Part shown: positions 6,655 through 10,013 of the stretch, in pieces
How the letters are laid out: every line of letters starts with the position of its first letter
Position numbering within the stretch: the stretch's first letter is position 1
NCBI GenBank assembly: GCA_038234815.1
Contig: JBBQSU010000124.1
Span: 1 to 10,013 of the forward strand
DNA: 10,013 nucleotides
From: JBBQSU01 sp038234815
GTDB lineage: Bacteria; Planctomycetota; Phycisphaerae; Tepidisphaerales; Tepidisphaeraceae
Direction of reading: 5' to 3'
Position numbers and translations under genes: made by a program
Notes under the pieces: model-generated
What the model was told of the DNA's origin: nothing
The model's input: only the letters and a program-made list of their open reading frames with translations
Database searches by the model: none

Positions 6655-7770
6655 ATGACTGATCGTAAGTCTCGATTTGAAAAGGGTCTAAAGGCATTGT
6701 CGAAGAATCGGCAGAAAATTTGCGCTTTGGCGGCGGTGCAATATAATCGCGGGCAGATGTTAGAAACCAATCAGGTCATCCTTGGAAATTCGATCGAGAT
6801 TCTCAATCAGGCGCCGGGAGGCTGGGCAGACCTCTGCTTTGCCGATCCGCCTTTTAATATCGGGTATCTGTATCACAACTACGACGACGCCAAGGATGTC
6901 AACGAGTACTTGGACTTTTCGGAGCAGTGGATGCGCGCCGTCCACCGCTCGCTGAAACCGACGGGCAGTTTTTATCTGGCCATCGGTGACGAATTCGCGG
7001 CCGATCTGGCCGTCATCGCCAGACGAAAGATCGGCTTTCACCTGCGGAACTGGATCATCTGGCATTACACCTTCGGGCAGCAAACCAAGAAGATGTTCGC
7101 CAAGAGCCATACGCATATCCTGTATTTTACGAAGCAGAAGCCGGACAACGGCCTTACGAACCTGACGTTCAACGCCGACGCCGTGCGCGTGGCCAGCGCA
7201 CGTCAAACCACTTATGCCGATGTCCGGGCCAACCCAAAGGGCAAGCTGCCTGATGACACCTGGTATCTCCGCCCGCAGGAAACCCCCGAGCCATTTTTTG
7301 ACCCCGCCGGTGACACATGGAACGTCAACCGCGTTTGTGGCACGTTTAAGGAGCGCGAGGGCTGGCACGGCTGCCAGATGCCCATTGGCGTGTTGAATCG
7401 GGTCATTCTGGCCAGCAGCAACCCAGGCGACGTCGTTCTGGATCCATTTAACGGCAGCGGAACGACGGTCGTCAGCGCCGCTCTTCTGGGCCGCAAGTTT
7501 GTCGGCATCGATCAGTCGAGCGAATACGTCGAATACGCCCGCAAGCGACTGGAGCAAACGCTGGCTCATCCGAAAAGTTCGTCGGCGGCAGCGCTAAATG
7601 GAAAGAGGGCCGCCCCTGCGCTACCGGCGCAATCAGCCGATCTGATCGGTCATGCGGTGGCGGCTGCCAACAACGGCAACCGCAGCAGCCGCGTGCTGAC
7701 CGAAACTGACGCGTTCGGTCGAGCCCGTGTGCCGCGAAAACGAGCGGGAAAAACGATGAAAGCGGTGTGA
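6655..7770 (+). CDS. Site-specific DNA methyltransferase, beta-type N6-adenine/N4-cytosine
   Basis: Transfers a methyl group from S-adenosylmethionine to the amino group of adenine or cytosine in a specific DNA sequence. Seen, numbered from ATG 6655: catalytic motif IV DPPF (64-67), a variable central region with HYTFGQQTKKMFAKSHTH (137-154), WHGCQMP (237-243) in place of the usual H-P-T-x-K-P element, then the cofactor loop DPFNGSGTT (263-271) and VGID (283-286). Motif IV before motif I marks the beta class (CcrM/HinfI-like, Pfam N6_N4_Mtase). A low-complexity basic tail covers about residues 305-371. The start is uncertain: ATG 6757 (residue 35) fits family N-termini better, and the first 34 codons have weaker G/C preference at third positions than the rest. 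No restriction endonuclease is adjacent, so it may be a solitary regulatory or protective enzyme. Recognition sequence unknown. Confidence 0.9.
   Translation: MTDRKSRFEKGLKALSKNRQKICALAAVQYNRGQMLETNQVILGNSIEILNQAPGGWADLCFADPPFNIGYLYHNYDDAKDVNEYLDFSEQWMRAVHRSLKPTGSFYLAIGDEFAADLAVIARRKIGFHLRNWIIWHYTFGQQTKKMFAKSHTHILYFTKQKPDNGLTNLTFNADAVRVASARQTTYADVRANPKGKLPDDTWYLRPQETPEPFFDPAGDTWNVNRVCGTFKEREGWHGCQMPIGVLNRVILASSNPGDVVLDPFNGSGTTVVSAALLGRKFVGIDQSSEYVEYARKRLEQTLAHPKSSSAAALNGKRAAPALPAQSADLIGHAVAAANNGNRSSRVLTETDAFGRARVPRKRAGKTMKAV
6742..6747 (+). promoter_or_regulatory. TATAAT box just ahead of the alternative methyltransferase start
   Basis: A perfect TATAAT lies 9 bases before the in-frame ATG at 6757. 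Sixteen bases upstream is TTGCGC (6720-6725), which shares only TTG with the -35 consensus. If it is used, the transcript would begin about at the ATG and be nearly leaderless. It could also be chance sequence inside the coding region. Confidence 0.3.
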
Positions 7771-7848
7771 ATTTTACCCGGCGGGTTTGGGCGTGGCCTT
7801 GTCGGCGGCATTGCTAGCGACGGATCATGCACTCGCCGCCTGGGGCGA

Positions 7849-8424
7849 TTATTTTACGCTCGTCCGCAAGTCGTCGATCAAACCTGGATTTCGGCTTTGC
7901 CACCACACCTGCTGGTGGTGATGCAGCGTGCCGATCACCCCGCGGCCTGGAAAGGCAAGCGTGAAATCACTGCCTTGAAGATTTTCCAAGAGGCTTTGGA
8001 TGAAGAGTCGAAATGGCTCGGATTCATCGATGGGGAATTCAAGCGCGCTGCCGTTGTTGCGCGGGGTGAGCAGATCAGGCTCGATGCCCGCGTCAACCAG
8101 CGTCTGTGGCAACCACGCGGAGTTTCCGAACTCCAGTTCATAGCTCCAGTGACTTTTGGGCATCACCCAGACGTTGCCCGACAGAAACTTGTGCCAGGCG
8201 GTCGTCGTCGCGATGGCGAGATGCTCCGCAAAAGGCTGAGGAAATTGCCGCACGAATGGCCGGCCCGCCGGTCGGATGGTCGAGTCGGGCCGGCCGATCC
8301 AGCCGACATACGCCACGCGGTCTTCCGGCCCAAATCCGAACGCCCCGCTGTTGTGATACAGGCAGCGATGGCCATCGGCTTCCAATGTCGCTAGCACCAG
8401 CGAGTAATCCACGACGAGCGGCAT
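7849..8424 (-). CDS. Uncharacterised protein downstream of yajQ
   Basis: I do not recognise this 191-residue protein. It has no signal peptide or membrane segment and is rich in aromatic residues, with seven tryptophans. Notable short runs are YVGWIGRPDS (39-48), WVMPKSHWSYELEFG (86-100), LTPRNNGSALEFP (119-131), and TLHHHQQVWW (166-175) near the end. The compact mixed composition suggests a soluble globular protein. It starts at an ATG 8 bases after the yajQ stop with AGGA seven bases upstream (within that stop codon region), so it is most likely translated from the same message as yajQ. It ends 78 bases from the methyltransferase stop on the opposite strand. The ribosome site, spacing and protein-like composition make it a real gene; its function is unknown. 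Linkage to a nucleotide-binding protein hints at, but does not show, a shared role. Confidence 0.78.
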   Translation of the reverse strand: MPLVVDYSLVLATLEADGHRCLYHNSGAFGFGPEDRVAYVGWIGRPDSTIRPAGRPFVRQFPQPFAEHLAIATTTAWHKFLSGNVWVMPKSHWSYELEFGNSAWLPQTLVDAGIEPDLLTPRNNGSALEFPIDESEPFRLFIQSLLENLQGSDFTLAFPGRGVIGTLHHHQQVWWQSRNPGLIDDLRTSVK

Positions 8425-8432
8425 CGCTGGTC

Positions 8433-8927
8433 CTATCGATAGTTGTTGAACTGAAGCGGAATCCCCACCGGGTTGGCCCGCAGGTGGGCCATGACCGCCT
8501 GAAGATCGTCGCGCTTGGCCCCGCTCACCCGCAGCGCTTCGCCTTGGATGCTGGCCTGCACCTTCAGCTTCAATTCCTTGATCTGCTTCTGAATCGACTT
8601 GGCGGTATCCTTATCAATCCCGTCCTTGAGTTTCACCAACTGCCGCACGGTCTTGTGCGTTGCCTCTTCCACTTTTTGCGCGTCCATGCACTTGGGATCA
8701 ACCCCTCGCTTGATAAACTTCTCGATAATGACTTTCCGAACCGCCTCAAGCTGCTGCTCGGCATCGGCCAGAAGCGTCAGTGTCTTTTCTTTGCGATTGA
8801 AATCCACACTGGCTGCGGTCCCTTTAAAGTCGTAGCGCGTGCCAATCTCTTTTTGCGACTGATTCACGGCATTGTCAACTTCTTGAAGATTGATTTCCGA
8901 CACAATGTCAAATGATGCGTCTGCCAT
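8433..8927 (-). CDS. yajQ: YajQ-family nucleotide-binding (cyclic di-GMP binding) protein
   Basis: Small cytoplasmic protein of the YajQ/DUF520 family; some members bind cyclic di-GMP or other nucleotides and interact with RNA or transcription factors. Seen: the family opening SFDIVSEINLQEVDNAVNQ, then GTRYDFKG, a central LLADAEQQLEAVRKVIIEKFIKRGVD stretch, KIKELK-like lysine-rich sequence (IQKQIKELKLKVQASIQGE), the VSGAKRDDLQ motif, and the ending PLQFNNYR, all matching the family from end to end. I start at the ATG complementary to 8925-8927 (MADASFDIV), giving 164 residues, close to the E. coli length of 163. Two further in-frame ATGs lie at 8936 and 8939 and would add three or four residues. 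It is the first gene of a two-gene unit and diverges from the cyclophilin gene. The molecular role in this organism cannot be read from sequence. Confidence 0.96.
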   Translation of the reverse strand: MADASFDIVSEINLQEVDNAVNQSQKEIGTRYDFKGTAASVDFNRKEKTLTLLADAEQQLEAVRKVIIEKFIKRGVDPKCMDAQKVEEATHKTVRQLVKLKDGIDKDTAKSIQKQIKELKLKVQASIQGEALRVSGAKRDDLQAVMAHLRANPVGIPLQFNNYR

Positions 8928-8939
8928 CCCCGCCATCAT

Positions 8940-9158
8940 ATCGCCAAGGTCGGCCCAGTTGTAGACCCATTCATCGCACCTGGCACAGGTAAGTCACGTG
9001 CTAGTTCTTGCAGATAAGAAACTCCGAATAGCGCGCACATTTCTATCTAGGCGAAATCGGCTGTTACTGCTTCTCATAAGGCACGGAGAATCCCCGCTTG
9101 ACAAGTTTCTCGCAAACACAACACTCCACTAGAAGGCACCACCCAACAAGGAGAAACG
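8940..9158. promoter_or_regulatory. Divergent intergenic region between yajQ and the cyclophilin gene
   Basis: This holds the upstream regions of both flanking genes. On the + strand a perfect TTGACA (9098-9103) precedes a poor -10 candidate (AACACT, 9119-9124, 15-base spacer), so a cyclophilin promoter is likely but not well defined. No clear - strand promoter for yajQ stands out. No gene is seen. Confidence 0.4.
9148..9153 (+). promoter_or_regulatory. Strong Shine-Dalgarno site of the cyclophilin gene
   Basis: AAGGAG ends five bases before the ATG at 9159. It is the clearest ribosome site in the window and fixes the start of the gene. Confidence 0.8.
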
Positions 9159-9641
9159 ATGGCCAAGCAATATAGCGCCGCACCGGCGATATCGATCGAC
9201 ACAAACAAGAAGTACACCGCGACTTTTGAAACCAGTCGCGGGGTGATCGTCTGCGACCTTTTCCCGAAGGACGCGCCCAATACTGTCAGCAATTTTGTCT
9301 TCTTGGTCCGGGACAAGTTTTATGACGGCACGAAATTCCATCGCGTCATCGACCAGTTCATGGTCCAGGGCGGTGACCCGGAAGGCACCGGCCGCGGCGG
9401 GCCGGGCTATCGCTTTGCCGATGAAGTCGGCAAGGACAAGCCGAAGCACAAAATTGGAAGCCTGAGCATGGCCAATGCCGGCCCGAACACCAACGGCAGC
9501 CAGTTCTTCATCACCCACATCGCCACGGATTGGCTTGACGGTAAGCATACCGTCTTCGGTCAGGTGACAAGCGGGCAAGATATCGTCAATGCCACGCGGC
9601 AAGGCGATACGCTTAAGAGCGTGACGATCAGCGAAAGCTAA
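9159..9641 (+). CDS. Cyclophilin-type peptidyl-prolyl cis-trans isomerase
   Basis: Catalyses cis-trans isomerisation of peptide bonds before proline, helping protein folding. Seen in 160 residues: FETSRGVIVCDLFPKDAP (23-40), the catalytic FHRVI with R62, FMVQGGD (67-73), GTGRGGPGYRFADE (77-89), SMANAGPNTNGSQFFI (103-118), and the W125/L126/H130 region (DWLDGKHTVFG). These include the residues usually lining the proline-binding site. There is no signal peptide or membrane segment, so it should be cytoplasmic (PpiB-like rather than periplasmic PpiA). The N-terminal 18 residues precede the usual domain start and are polar. It has its own strong ribosome site and ends before a good terminator, so it is probably a single-gene transcript. 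Similar names (ppiB, slyD-unrelated ppi) are used loosely, so I give no symbol. Confidence 0.96.
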   Translation: MAKQYSAAPAISIDTNKKYTATFETSRGVIVCDLFPKDAPNTVSNFVFLVRDKFYDGTKFHRVIDQFMVQGGDPEGTGRGGPGYRFADEVGKDKPKHKIGSLSMANAGPNTNGSQFFITHIATDWLDGKHTVFGQVTSGQDIVNATRQGDTLKSVTISES

Positions 9642-9693
9642 TCGGGCGAGGCGCGCCGCCTGCACCGTACGGGTTTAGTAACGATATTCTTCC

Positions 9694-9733
9694 GAAGCTC
9701 GACGAATAATCCGCGTCGAGCTTCTTTTATTTT
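9694..9733 (+). terminator. Intrinsic terminator after the cyclophilin gene
   Basis: GAAGCTCGACG (9694-9704) and CGTCGAGCTTC (9714-9724) form a perfect 11-base stem with a 9-base loop, followed by TTTTATTTT. It sits 52 bases after the cyclophilin stop. The T-run exists only on the + strand and overlaps the last codons of the opposing dehydrogenase gene, so read from that side it is a hairpin without a clear T tract. Confidence 0.88.
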
Positions 9734-10013
9734 GCGACCAGCTTCAGGATTCGCCCGCCGTGGTCGCAGATGTAGAGTTCCCCGTCCTGGTCTTCACCAA
9801 AGCTGGCGATCTGCGCGCGGATTTTCATCAGCAGTCCGTCGCCAGTGACCTTGCCGTCTTCATACTTCAGCGCCCAGATTCGCCCGCTCGAAAAATCGCC
9901 GTAGACGTACCATCCGACCAGATTGGGAATGCCTTTGCCACGATAGACGTATCCACCCGTGATGGAATTGTCGCCATTCTTGTGCGGGTATTCCTTGATC
10001 GGCTCAATGAGTT
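9727..10013 (-). CDS. PQQ-dependent glucose/sorbosone dehydrogenase family protein, 3' end only
   Basis: The - strand frame is open from the right edge to a TAA complementary to 9727-9729, giving the last 94 residues of a longer protein; the start lies beyond 10013. Seen, numbered from the first complete codon: IKEYPHKNGDNSITGG at about 5-20, VYRGKGIPNLVGWYVYGDF (22-40), SSGRIWALKYEDG (41-53) and, near the end, SFGEDQDGELYICDHGGRIL. These are the closing blades of the GSDH/Yli-type soluble aldose dehydrogenase beta-propeller, which oxidises sugars with PQQ, usually outside the cytoplasm. In planctomycetes and related bacteria such domains are often part of larger proteins fused to cytochrome c or membrane-bound domains; here the protein ends right after the propeller. 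The gene converges on the cyclophilin gene, and its last codons overlap that gene's terminator T-run. The pyrroloquinoline-binding residues are not in the visible part. Confidence 0.88.
   Translation of the reverse strand, partial: LIEPIKEYPHKNGDNSITGGYVYRGKGIPNLVGWYVYGDFSSGRIWALKYEDGKVTGDGLLMKIRAQIASFGEDQDGELYICDHGGRILKLVAK

Noticed and set aside
6760..7569. Long - strand open frame (269 codons) opposite the methyltransferase
   Set aside because: It lies wholly within a gene whose motifs are clear on the + strand and has no recognisable feature of its own.
7774..7784. ACCCGGCGGGT palindrome just after the methyltransferase stop
   Set aside because: The loop would be a single base and no T-run follows; probably chance in G+C-rich sequence.
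7804..7840. GGCGGC ... GCCGCC inverted repeat between the methyltransferase and the unknown gene
   Set aside because: Only six pairs around a 25-base loop, with the T-rich stretch about ten bases too far away; not convincing as a terminator.
1..10013. CRISPR array, insertion sequence, prophage or defence cluster
   Set aside because: I see no regular spaced repeats, transposase or phage-like proteins. The DNA methyltransferase alone does not make a defence system.

Overview
The window is about 58-60% G+C by eye. It looks like ordinary chromosome from a free-living bacterium, possibly a planctomycete-like lineage. That guess rests on the fused ThiD2-ThiE protein, the set of neighbouring genes and the weak or missing Shine-Dalgarno sites ahead of several genes; it is an inference from general knowledge, not a placement. 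I see no insertion sequence, phage gene, CRISPR array or toxin-antitoxin pair. There are genes on both strands, most are recognisable housekeeping or transport genes, and both end genes are cut by the window edges.

Left part (1-3509, + strand): a tightly packed unit of a GNAT-type acetyltransferase (5' end outside the window), a sugar-type extracellular solute-binding protein and two MalF/MalG-type permeases. The genes are 1 to 3 bases apart or overlap by 4 bases. No ATPase gene is present in the window, so the transporter must take its ATPase from further upstream or from elsewhere. The unit runs nose to nose into miaB, with only 8 bases between the two stop codons.

Middle (3518-6594): miaB on the - strand (tRNA 2-methylthio-N6-isopentenyladenosine synthase) diverges from a tRNA-Glu(CTC) gene on the + strand. 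The tRNA gene has a good sigma-70 promoter and a plausible terminator. After a 260-base non-coding stretch with hairpins comes a ThiD2-ThiE fusion for thiamine phosphate synthesis on the - strand.

Right part (6655-10013): a solitary beta-type DNA amino-methyltransferase (+), diverging from thiE. Next, on the - strand, is a two-gene unit of yajQ (nucleotide-binding protein) followed by an unrecognised 191-residue protein. Then comes a cytoplasmic cyclophilin-type peptidyl-prolyl isomerase (+) with a clear ribosome site and a strong terminator. Last is the 3' end of a PQQ-type glucose/sorbosone dehydrogenase gene (-), which runs off the right edge.

I found no convincing undescribed system. The items most worth a second look are the acetyltransferase-transporter unit without an ATPase, the unlinked DNA methyltransferase with TATAAT boxes almost touching the start codons, the about 40-residue insertion in MiaB, and the unknown gene coupled to yajQ.
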